Positions 28,417-35,839 of a stretch of DNA of 64,000 nt are shown here, in pieces (within the stretch, counting starts at the first letter, position 1; each line of letters opens with the position of its first letter). Location of the stretch: contig CAZFER010000001.1 in the NCBI GenBank assembly GCA_964517495.1, positions 124,001-188,000 of the forward strand, read 5' to 3'. The notes beneath the pieces are model-generated. The model was not told the DNA's origin. It did no database searches and saw only the letters and a program-made list of their open reading frames with translations. Both the position numbers and the translations under genes were made by a program. The DNA comes from CAZFER01 sp964517495 (lineage in GTDB: Bacteria; Hinthialibacterota; Hinthialibacteria; Hinthialibacterales; Hinthialibacteraceae).

Positions 28417-28699
28417 ATGGACAAATACCATTATTTTGGGGCAGGTCCATTGTGCGACGCTCAAATCCGCTACCTACTGCGTTGTGAGAAAGGGTGGTTA
28501 GAGAGATTGGCCAACGATTTCTTTGAACAACCCGGTAATCTGTTGTCGAAGGCGAGCAATGAAAGTGAAGCCTAACAAGACAAGGGAGTGAGGCTGATCC
28601 TGCACGACACCATAGCCTTCAGGATGAAGAGCGCCCCGCACGGATGATAGCGAAATTGGGCGGATTTCTGGGCCTAAAAGGTGATTGGCGAGTCAGGTG
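28417..28699 (+). pseudogene. Decayed transposase remnant (DUF4338-type N part and IS4-like C part)
   Basis: Two fragments lie head to tail on the plus strand. The first frame, from the ATG at 28417 to a stop at 28575, reads HYFGAGPLCDAQIRYLLR and then KGWLERL, like the start of DUF4338/DruA-type domains found fused to transposases. The second, in another frame around 28620-28690, reads ARMIAKLGGFLGLKGDW, the near-terminal signature of IS4-family transposases (usually IARLGGFLGRKGDG). The large middle with the DDE residues is missing and the two parts are out of frame. It is therefore a dead relic, with internal deletion. No terminal inverted repeats or target duplication could be identified. 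Confidence 0.6.
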
Positions 28700-29995
28700 T
28701 CAACCTTCACGTTTAGAATCACCATATGGGTGTTTCCAGGGGGAGCGGTAGGGGCGTTTTAATAGCGTATAGGCTTTTTCGCTGCTGGTGATCTGTTCAC
28801 GCTCTGCATTCCACACCACCCGGCTTTGTGATTCATAGGCAATCATTCCCAATTGCACTGTTGTTGTTGATTGAAACCCATCCTCGATTGGGCATGATGG
28901 CTGCTTTTGGGCACGAACGGCTTGCAGGAAATCAGCCATATGTTCCTTGCCAGCGTCAGTGCGAATGTTGGTTTCCTTGCGTTCACCGTTATTCCCCCGG
29001 GGAATAACCACCCAGCGATTATCGGAAACAAAAACCGTGGCCTTTGTCCCATAGAAAAAGATGCCGTTGTTGACTTCTGGCGTATATTCTGCTGAGCCCC
29101 AAATGCGATGGCGCCAAACAACCGGGCAGCGCTCGAATTCAAAATTTACGGTTAATGTATCCGGAGTGGTGATCAATCCATCGTAATAATATAGCCCACC
29201 ACCGGCAACAATTGCTTTTGGAGTGGATTCTTCAAGAATCATTCGGGTTGCGTCAATCAAATGAATCCCCCAATCAACCAAATGTCCATGTCCGGTGTTT
29301 TTTTCCAAGCGCCATTTAAAATGTCCTACCTGGGGACAATAGGGCAGTTTGGGAGCAGGGCCACACCACAGTTCCCAATCCAGAGTATCGGGGGGATCCT
29401 GAACAATGGTATCCTCTTTCTTAACGCCGGCATTATAGTGAATTTGCGCTTCTACGTGCATGATATCGCCGGCCTGGCCGGATTGGATAAATTGTTTAGC
29501 TTGTTGAATCGCCTGGCTTTGGCGGCGTTGAAAACCGATTTGTACGATATTGCCCGCTTTTTGAGCGGCCTGAATCATGGCGCGGCCTTCTCGAACATCG
29601 TATGCCAAGGGTTTTTCACAATAGATATTTAGTCCCTTTTCACATGCTGCGATAAACGGCAGGGCATGCCAATGCGGGGGGGTGGCAATAATGACAAAAT
29701 CCATGCCTGATTGATCAAGCAACTCTTGATAGTGTTTATAGGTTTGGGGGCGGGTTCCCTGCTCTTTATCGATTTGGCCGGCATTATTTTGCAGGTGTTC
29801 GCTGTCCACATCACAGATGGCAACGATTTCCACTCCACCCACTTTAAAGGCTGCTTTTACATCGACCATTCCATACCACCCTGCTCCGATCAATCCAGCT
29901 TTCAGGGTTTTATCCTGTGCATTTGCCAGCGCAGAAAGTCCAAGTGTTCCTGCAGCGGTGGTACTTAAAAAATGGCGGCGATTAGGTTTAGACAT
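28700..29995 (-). CDS. Tat-exported Gfo/Idh/MocA-type oxidoreductase
   Basis: NAD(P)-dependent oxidoreductase of the Gfo/Idh/MocA fold (431 aa), a family acting mostly on sugars and inositols. It starts with a twin-arginine signal (NRRHFLSTTAAGTLG) cut near ALANA. The Rossmann segment AGLIGAGWYGMVD follows, then the EKPLAYDV motif with its conserved Lys, and a C-terminal substrate domain with GHLVDWGIHLID. I chose the ATG at 29995 because AGGA lies just before it and the protein then opens with the signal; the frame extends upstream to 30172 but that part overlaps the next gene's remnant and is not protein-like. Export with a bound cofactor is typical of this Tat subgroup. The substrate is unknown. 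Confidence 0.9.
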   Translation of the reverse strand: MSKPNRRHFLSTTAAGTLGLSALANAQDKTLKAGLIGAGWYGMVDVKAAFKVGGVEIVAICDVDSEHLQNNAGQIDKEQGTRPQTYKHYQELLDQSGMDFVIIATPPHWHALPFIAACEKGLNIYCEKPLAYDVREGRAMIQAAQKAGNIVQIGFQRRQSQAIQQAKQFIQSGQAGDIMHVEAQIHYNAGVKKEDTIVQDPPDTLDWELWCGPAPKLPYCPQVGHFKWRLEKNTGHGHLVDWGIHLIDATRMILEESTPKAIVAGGGLYYYDGLITTPDTLTVNFEFERCPVVWRHRIWGSAEYTPEVNNGIFFYGTKATVFVSDNRWVVIPRGNNGERKETNIRTDAGKEHMADFLQAVRAQKQPSCPIEDGFQSTTTVQLGMIAYESQSRVVWNAEREQITSSEKAYTLLKRPYRSPWKHPYGDSKREG

Positions 29996-30038
29996 GGTTC
30001 CTGAATACCTCCCACATTCATATGATGTTTTGAGCATT

Positions 30039-30674
30039 TTAAGGCATTCGCCATATAATGTCACCGTCCAATTCAAGATTGCGCTGTATGATTTTTCGGT
30101 TACCTCCATCATCCTGTAGGTTGCGGCCAATGCTATAAAGTAGAAATCCCTCATCCAGTGTGGAATAACCAATAATAAGGCTTATAAGAAAACGGGATTC
30201 TTTCAATATCCAATCACCCAAACGAAAGATATCTCCAATCGTTTGATACGCTTCATCAATACGGCCTTCATGTATCTGTAAAAAGGCTTTGATTTTTAAC
30301 AAATGGGCTATGGATAAGCGGTGCATCGCACTGGGAACATCAATAATAAATGGATCGTTCGCATTATAATTCGTGTTGTATCGTGCTTTATCCAATTCCC
30401 GAATTTTATCGATGGTGTCAAAGACGAATTGATGTTGTTCCAATAGAATACGAATTTCTTCCAGCCCCGCGGAGGCGTTCTCAATATCAGGAACTCGTGG
30501 TGGGATCAGGTCAGATTATTCCATGAGCACGCTAGTCTGCTTGGCATTTTGCAAGGCACTCTTGTAAGCATAATGGGCAAGAACATAGGGTAAGCTAATC
30601 AAAATTCCTGCCAAAATAATGATGATTAAAATCACGCGATTCCGGGCCTTTTTCGGCCAAAAAGGAATTCTCAT
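30039..30674 (-). pseudogene. Small membrane-anchored protein gene broken by an in-frame stop
   Basis: From an ATG at 30674, with GGGAG 4-5 bases before it, the frame encodes a basic N terminus and one membrane helix (VILIIIILAGILISLPYVLA), then meets TAA at 30518-30516 (codon 53). The same frame then stays open for 159 further codons to 30039, beginning SDLIPPRVPDIENA. That phrase resembles a conserved segment (LIPPPVPDEENA) that I recall following the membrane anchor in uncharacterised proteins of Planctomycetes and related phyla. The rest is helical, with a TPR-like stretch (AHLLKIKAFLQIHEGRIDEAY). So one base change probably inactivated it; the C terminus also looks short. A sequencing error at the TAA is the main alternative. 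Confidence 0.65.
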
Positions 30675-30802
30675 TTTACTCCCTCCCCGGATTGCATATT
30701 TCTCTGAAAAGAGTATCGTATTTCCTTATGATTGCCCACTATCTGCACAAAAATATGGATGGTGTGGTTAATAACTATTATGCGGGTTCTTAGGGCAGTT
30801 TT

Positions 30803-31147
30803 ATGCAATTGATGGTCATTTTTCTTAATGAAGAAGATTATCTGGACGATATTCTGGCCGAGCTTATCGAGTTGGAAATCACTGCCGCATCGGTAATGGA
30901 CGGTGTCGCAATGGAGCGTGTTCTGGCCAAGGATGTGCCTATTTTTGCCGGTCTGCTTCAAACCACCCGGGGATCAAGAGCTTATAACAAAAACATCTTT
31001 GCGCTTATTCCCCACAAAGGGATCGCCCAAAAGCTCGTATCTATTCTGCGTGAACTCGAAATTGACCTGGCGGATCCCGCCATTGGGATGATATTTACCA
31101 TCCCGGTGGACTTTTTCTTATCAAACGAAGAAATCCCGAATGAATAA
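30803..31147 (+). CDS. PII-like small signalling protein
   Basis: A 114-residue protein with the alternating pattern of a ferredoxin-like PII fold: strand MQLMVIFLN, helix LDDILAELIELEI, strand AASVMDGV, a loop region VLAKDVPIFAGLLQTTRGSRAYN where PII has its T-loop, strand NIFALIP, a second helix and a last strand IGMIFTIPV. It lacks the Tyr-uridylylation site context of GlnB, so it is a divergent member. PII proteins bind nucleotides and small effectors and gate membrane transporters. It lies 29 bases before the first of two overlapping antiporter genes, which suggests it regulates them. AGGG precedes the ATG. Fold assignment is inference from pattern; direct ligand unknown. Confidence 0.65.
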   Translation: MQLMVIFLNEEDYLDDILAELIELEITAASVMDGVAMERVLAKDVPIFAGLLQTTRGSRAYNKNIFALIPHKGIAQKLVSILRELEIDLADPAIGMIFTIPVDFFLSNEEIPNE

Positions 31148-31176
31148 TTTCTGCATGAAGATGGAAAGCGAGAACA

Positions 31177-32577
31177 ATGAACGCCGCCATTGGATTTGTT
31201 ATCATATTATTGCTTGGTTTCGTCTCCTCACGGTTGGCGTTGTTTCGTACCGGTATGTCCCTGGGGTTGCAATCCATTGTCCTGGCGGGTACGGAGTTTA
31301 TTTTCATCGGATTGATTCTCGGCCCCCATTTCAGTCATGTTATAACCAAAGAAGCATTGCAGCAGTTGACCCCGATTTTAAGTTTGGGGCTTGGTTGGAT
31401 CGGCCTGTTGATCGGGTTGCAGTTTAATTATCGAATTATTCGCCGCATCCCATCCAGTATATGGAAAACCGGTGCGTTGATTTCGTTGATCACGTTTGTA
31501 GTGGTTTTCGTTTGTATTTATATTTTACGAGATTCTATTTTGCAACGTTTCCCCCCCACGGACAATATAAATGAATCGATCTTTTCGCCGGTGGTTCGAA
31601 TTACCTTTTGTGTCCTCATCAGTTTTGTGGCCACTGAGTCGACTTACTCCGTATTGGCATTGATAAAACGAAAAACGGATGCCCGTGGTGATACCATCAA
31701 AACGCTGGAATTATTGAGTGATATTCGCACTCCGATGACGATCATTGGGATGGGATTCTGGTATAGCGTTTGCCACTTTTCCAACCTGGGAAAATGGCTG
31801 AAGCATCTTCATCCGGGCAATACATCTGATGTGTTTTTCTCATCTTCAAATTTGTCAGTACACGAACAAACGCTGAGTGGTTTTATCCTTCATCTCCCCA
31901 TGCTCAGTGGAATGTTATGGTTGGTTGTCACGATTCTACTGGGGGTGGTATTAGGCTGGATGTTGCACTACCTTACCAGCGAACGGCTTGAAAACCGTGA
32001 AATGTTGCTGCTGTTGTCTGGTTCGGTGATCTTTTCCGCGGGTTTGGGTGCTTATCTCCATCTTTCCCCATTATTTGTCAATTTTATCATGGGAGCGACC
32101 CTGGCCAATCTGCCTAATTTTTCATTGGGACGAGTATCCAATACATTAATGCGTATGGAGAAACCTTTTTTTGTCGTTTTCATGATTATCGTCGGTGCAC
32201 TTTGGCCGGCTATTTCACCGGCGGTCATTATATTTACCGCACTACTTTTTGTCTCACGGCTGGTGGGATTATATGCGGGAACCAACATAGCGATGGCTTT
32301 TTTCCTGAAGAACGATCAAACCTTGAAACGCCGGTTGGGGCTGGCGATGCTGCCTCAAGGTGGAGTGGCCATCGCCCTGGTGATTGATTTCAAGTTAATT
32401 TATCCCGGGCCCTATTCTGATCTGGCGTTAGGCATCGTCATTTTATCGGTTATCCTGAACCAGATTGTGGGACCTGTTTTATTAACTAAAATATTACGTA
32501 TTTCCGGAAATATTGACAAACAACCCACATCAACCCGTTCCACCGTAATGACAAAAGCGGATAAGGAAACGTCATGA
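31177..32577 (+). CDS. Cation:proton antiporter, CPA2-like (first of pair)
   Basis: Inner-membrane transporter (466 aa) with about 12-13 hydrophobic segments spread along its length, similar in layout to Kef/NapA-type sodium or potassium/proton antiporters. The segment LSLGLGWIGLLIGLQF near residue 70-85 and LELLSDIRTPMTIIG near 185 are recognisable; the Asp in the latter aligns by position with the ion-site Asp of the partner protein (VIKDV). The C-terminal hydrophilic tail is short, without TrkA-N. It overlaps the next gene by 4 bases (ATGA), implying translational coupling and perhaps a heterodimer. The ion is unknown. Confidence 0.8.
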   Translation: MNAAIGFVIILLLGFVSSRLALFRTGMSLGLQSIVLAGTEFIFIGLILGPHFSHVITKEALQQLTPILSLGLGWIGLLIGLQFNYRIIRRIPSSIWKTGALISLITFVVVFVCIYILRDSILQRFPPTDNINESIFSPVVRITFCVLISFVATESTYSVLALIKRKTDARGDTIKTLELLSDIRTPMTIIGMGFWYSVCHFSNLGKWLKHLHPGNTSDVFFSSSNLSVHEQTLSGFILHLPMLSGMLWLVVTILLGVVLGWMLHYLTSERLENREMLLLLSGSVIFSAGLGAYLHLSPLFVNFIMGATLANLPNFSLGRVSNTLMRMEKPFFVVFMIIVGALWPAISPAVIIFTALLFVSRLVGLYAGTNIAMAFFLKNDQTLKRRLGLAMLPQGGVAIALVIDFKLIYPGPYSDLALGIVILSVILNQIVGPVLLTKILRISGNIDKQPTSTRSTVMTKADKETS

Positions 32578-33863
32578 CATCACGAATGATTGCGTTACTA
32601 TTAATGGTGGCTTTATTGAGCATTGTGCTTCAATATCCCCTCTTACTGGAAACCAATAGAACCGGTGTATTGGCGACCTCTTTGGGTGCTGTGATTTTAT
32701 TTGCCTATTTGTTAGGAGAAATTTTATCCCATATTAAATTACCCCGAATTTCCGGTTATTTATTCGCCGGAATGATCCTGGGGCCTTATATCAGTGGTTT
32801 GCTGACTCACCAGACCTGTCGCGACTTTGCGTTGATCGATCAAATTGCCCTGGCTTTGATCGCCTTATCGGCCGGAGGGGAATTGCAACTCAACTCGCTT
32901 CGACAGCGAATCGGTGGTATTTCACTTATGACATTAATGCAAACTGTTTTTCTTTTTATTGGGGGGACGTTATTCTTCTTTTTCCTGGCAAGATGGCTTC
33001 CCCTTATCCAGGACCTTTCTACGGCCAACCGGTTTGCCGCCGCCATGGTGTTTGGCGTTATCTCAATCGCTCAATCACCCTCCTCAACGATTGCGATTAT
33101 CACGGAATTACGTTCCTCTGGAAAGGCGACAGAAACCATTTTGGGAGTCGCTGTCATTAAGGACGTATTGGTTATTCTGCTTTTTGCTCTCCTCATCCCC
33201 ATCGTTAAAGTCATTGAACTGGGAGGGCAATTCGAATTGGCATTTCTAAAAAATCTTGGAACGGAATTGGCCATCTCGTTCGGGGCAGGAATCGCTGCGG
33301 GGTGGCTTATTTCTTTATATCTCAAGCATATCAAAATCCATCCTGTGCTTTTCGTATTGGCGTTTTGTTACCTGGTGTCTGAAGGATCAAAAACATTCCA
33401 TTTGGATACACTTATCGTGTGCATCATTGCTGGCTTCTGGGTAACCAATGCGTCCAAAAAAGGCAAAGAATTGATTGAGATGATTGAAGGAAGTTCATTG
33501 ATCATTTATGTCATATTCTTCTGCATTACCGGCGCCACCCTGGATTTATTCGCTTTGCAATCCGTGTGGGAAATCACCCTTGCCTTGGTGCTTGTACGTA
33601 TGCTCCTACTCAGCCTGGCTACTGAAACCAGTTTAAAGCTCACCCGTGATTCATTCCAATCTCCACACACGTTATGGATGTCATTCATTGCTCAAGCGGG
33701 CGTCAGTTTGGGATTGATTACCATTCTGCAGCGCGAAGGCATCGGTTGGGGAAGCAGTTTAAAAACTATTGTGGTTGCCACCATAGCCTTAAACCAGATT
33801 ATCGGTCCCATTACTTTAAAAATCGCCTTGCAAAAAGCGGGTGAAGCCAAGAAAACCCGCTAA
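32574..33863 (+). CDS. Cation:proton antiporter, CPA2-like (second of pair)
   Basis: Second antiporter (429 aa) in the operon, with 12 or so membrane segments and a better match to the Na_H_Exchanger family: LPRISGYLFAGMILGPYISG near the N terminus, QSPSSTIAIITELRSSG and the ion-site Asp in LGVAVIKDVLVILL. A C-terminal AGVSLGLITILQREG segment is also typical. It starts inside the stop of its partner (ATGA overlap). Together with the PII-like gene it forms a three-gene unit, 30803-33863. Role in pH or sodium/potassium balance is expected from the family; the ion and direction are not visible. Confidence 0.84.
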   Translation: MTSRMIALLLMVALLSIVLQYPLLLETNRTGVLATSLGAVILFAYLLGEILSHIKLPRISGYLFAGMILGPYISGLLTHQTCRDFALIDQIALALIALSAGGELQLNSLRQRIGGISLMTLMQTVFLFIGGTLFFFFLARWLPLIQDLSTANRFAAAMVFGVISIAQSPSSTIAIITELRSSGKATETILGVAVIKDVLVILLFALLIPIVKVIELGGQFELAFLKNLGTELAISFGAGIAAGWLISLYLKHIKIHPVLFVLAFCYLVSEGSKTFHLDTLIVCIIAGFWVTNASKKGKELIEMIEGSSLIIYVIFFCITGATLDLFALQSVWEITLALVLVRMLLLSLATETSLKLTRDSFQSPHTLWMSFIAQAGVSLGLITILQREGIGWGSSLKTIVVATIALNQIIGPITLKIALQKAGEAKKTR

Positions 33864-33911
33864 TACACACCTATCCCCTCCCAGTCATACTCTCCGTACA
33901 TAAGTCCGGGT

Positions 33912-33974
33912 AGCATCGGCTTCCAACTGGTGCGATTCAACCCGGTTGAGACGCACCGGCTGGAAGCCGATGCT
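33912..33974. repeat. Long imperfect hairpin, 23-base arms
   Basis: Inverted repeat in the gap after the antiporter operon: arms AGCATCGGCTTCCAACTGGTG(CG) and CGCACCGGCTGGAAGCCGATG(CT), with two mismatches, around a 17-base loop that itself holds CAACCCGGTTG. No T run follows on either strand, so it looks more like a mobile palindromic repeat than a terminator, although it may end the antiporter transcript. The rest of the 236-base gap is unremarkable. Confidence 0.8.
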
Positions 33975-34099
33975 CCCCATAGACTCAACTATCAAAATAT
34001 AGTTGTAAATGATTTTGAAATACGTTAAGATCAATGGTATTCAACACTCACGCTTATGGGGGGATCCTATAAGCATTTTCAAACAAAAGGAGAAGCATC

Positions 34100-35530
34100 A
34101 TGACTACGGGAATGAAACGGCGGGAGTTTGTTCAGTTGAGTATGTCGAGCATGGCCATGGCTGGAATGTTTCTGGGCGGAACATCTCTGGCTTTCACAAA
34201 AGACAATTCAAAAATTATTAGCCCTGGATGCCGGAAATCCAAAGTGAAGATCGCCAAACTTTACATCGGTGTTCCCAATCCCCATTGGCCTACACCCACA
34301 CTTGAATTGGATAATGAAATCAAACGATATGAAGCGCATTTTTCAAAATTCAAAGAACGCGATTTTAACGATGTGGAATTCACACTTACGGAAAAAATCA
34401 GTTCACTCGATGATTTAAATAAAGCCCTTAACGCCAGTGAGGATGTGGATGGTTTTTTGGCCATTCAGCTATCAATCCATGTGTGGCCTATCATATCCAC
34501 TCTGGTTGATCAACAAAAACCGGTGATGCTGTTTGCCATTCCCTATTCCGGCCATGAATGGACACGATACGGCCAATTACGTAGTGAAGAAAGAGGGAAA
34601 CAATTTGACTGTATTCTGAGTAGCGATTTAAACCAACTCGGTGAAGCGGTTCGTCCGATTCGTGCGATCCATCATCTGCGCGAAGCCAAGATATTGAATA
34701 TCACCGCCAGAGACCATAAAGCATTCATGAAGGATTTCACTGACAAATTTGGAGTGAGTTACCTCGAGACGGATAACACCACTGTTTATCAAGTATATGA
34801 AACCATTCCGGATGGGGATGCAAAAGCAGAAACCAAACGATGGATGGAAGAAGCTGAAAAGATTATTGAACCCGATGAAGATGAAATCTTTAAATCCTGC
34901 AAACTGGCGTTAGCCCTTGAAAAGATGATGGATCAAAAAGAAGCCACAGTCATCACAGCCGATTGCTATGGCACCATGTGGCGCAAACTGCCTGCGTACC
35001 CCTGCGTGGGATTTACTCGCGCCAATGATATGGGCTTAGGCGGCATTTGCGAATCGGATCTTCAAAGTGCAATGACACACATTCTTTTCCAATCCTTAAC
35101 AGGAAAACCGGGGTTTATCAGCGATCCAACGATTGATATGTCCAATGAAACTGTTATTCTTCCCCATTGCCTTGGCAACACACGTATGTTAGGACCGGAT
35201 GGTCCCCAATCACCCTATCGTCTTCGCACCATTATGGAACGCCGGGAAGGGTGTGTCCCCCAAGTGTTTATGCCCACCGACCTTAAGGCCACGCATGGAA
35301 AACTGGTGGATGCAAACTTGTTCGTGTATTTCACCGGTGATATCGTGGATGCGCCGGATACTGAACGCGGCTGCCGTTCCAAGATTACCACCACGGTGGA
35401 TGGAGACATTGATAAGTTATGGAAGAACTGGTCGTATGGATTACACCGAGTTACTGTATATGGCGATATCACCTCTGATTTGGAACGAGTCTGTAAATTC
35501 AAGGATATTCAAATGACGTGTGAAGCGTAA
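34100..35530 (+). CDS. Tat-exported protein, sugar-isomerase-like, function unknown
   Basis: A 476-residue protein with a twin-arginine signal (KRREFVQLSMSSMAMAG) and a hydrophobic stretch ending near SLAF. I do not recognise a characterised family with certainty. The layout, with an N-terminal half containing LAIQLSIHVWPIISTL and a C-terminal half with DCYGTMW, GFTRANDMGLGGICESD and an ending VTVYGD, resembles the fucose/arabinose isomerase-like fold in which a Glu and an Asp bind metal (candidates in GGICESD and TADCYG). Homologues I recall are annotated only as Tat-signal or sugar isomerase proteins. AAAGGAG stands 8 bases before the ATG. It is a single gene flanked by palindromic repeats. 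Confidence 0.55.
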   Translation: MTTGMKRREFVQLSMSSMAMAGMFLGGTSLAFTKDNSKIISPGCRKSKVKIAKLYIGVPNPHWPTPTLELDNEIKRYEAHFSKFKERDFNDVEFTLTEKISSLDDLNKALNASEDVDGFLAIQLSIHVWPIISTLVDQQKPVMLFAIPYSGHEWTRYGQLRSEERGKQFDCILSSDLNQLGEAVRPIRAIHHLREAKILNITARDHKAFMKDFTDKFGVSYLETDNTTVYQVYETIPDGDAKAETKRWMEEAEKIIEPDEDEIFKSCKLALALEKMMDQKEATVITADCYGTMWRKLPAYPCVGFTRANDMGLGGICESDLQSAMTHILFQSLTGKPGFISDPTIDMSNETVILPHCLGNTRMLGPDGPQSPYRLRTIMERREGCVPQVFMPTDLKATHGKLVDANLFVYFTGDIVDAPDTERGCRSKITTTVDGDIDKLWKNWSYGLHRVTVYGDITSDLERVCKFKDIQMTCEA

Positions 35531-35620
35531 ATTCGAATTGGATGAGCGATGAATATGAAGAGGGCGTATGTCCTTGGATTGTCTCAACATTCATCCTGAT
35601 ATTTGCCGTACCTCAACATC

Positions 35621-35656
35621 GGGCGAACACATAGGTTTGCCCTTACAATGTGTAGG
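35621..35656. repeat. Short palindromic repeat R3, copy A
   Basis: Reads GGGCGAACACATAGGTTTGC then CCTTACAATGTGTAGG. A near-identical copy is at 50180-50215. The arms GGGCGAAC and GTTTGCCC pair with one G-T. Confidence 0.78.
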
Positions 35657-35687
35657 AACTGATCCAATGTCATTAAGTTAAAGGGGA

Positions 35688-35744
35688 GGGCGTGGCTCCC
35701 GCCGAGCCGTTTCCACGTATAACGGCTCGGCGGAAGCCTCGCCC
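35688..35744. repeat. Long hairpin, 24-base arms
   Basis: Arms beginning GGGCGTGGCTCCCGCCGAGC and AACGGCTCGGCGGAAGCCTC pair over 24 bases with two mismatches around a 9-base loop. The right arm forms the start of repeat R2. No T run follows. It sits in a 309-base gap (35531-35839) that is almost filled by three repeat elements. Confidence 0.82.
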
Positions 35745-35824
35745 TTCCTTGTTGGATGGGTTGCGCTGTTTAACCCATCGAGTTTATATTGATGGGTCGA
35801 AAAACGTGATCCATCCTACGTATT
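35728..35824. repeat. Palindromic repeat R2, copy A
   Basis: About 97 bases shared with 38631-38749: CGGCGGAAGCCTCGC, then TTGGATGGGTTGCGCTGTTT, AACCCATCGAGTTT, a variable spacer, and TTGATGGGTC followed by AAAACG and GATCCATC-TACGTATT. It contains two hairpins, GATGGGTT/AACCCATC and GATGGGTC/GATCCATC. It ends 15 bases before the glycoside hydrolase start codon. Confidence 0.85.
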
Positions 35825-35839
35825 TAGAAAGAATTTTAT

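Noticed and set aside
29996..30172. Upstream extension of the Gfo/Idh/MocA frame
   Set aside because: It lacks protein character, overlaps the pseudogene's last codons in another frame, and the twin-arginine signal begins properly at 29995.
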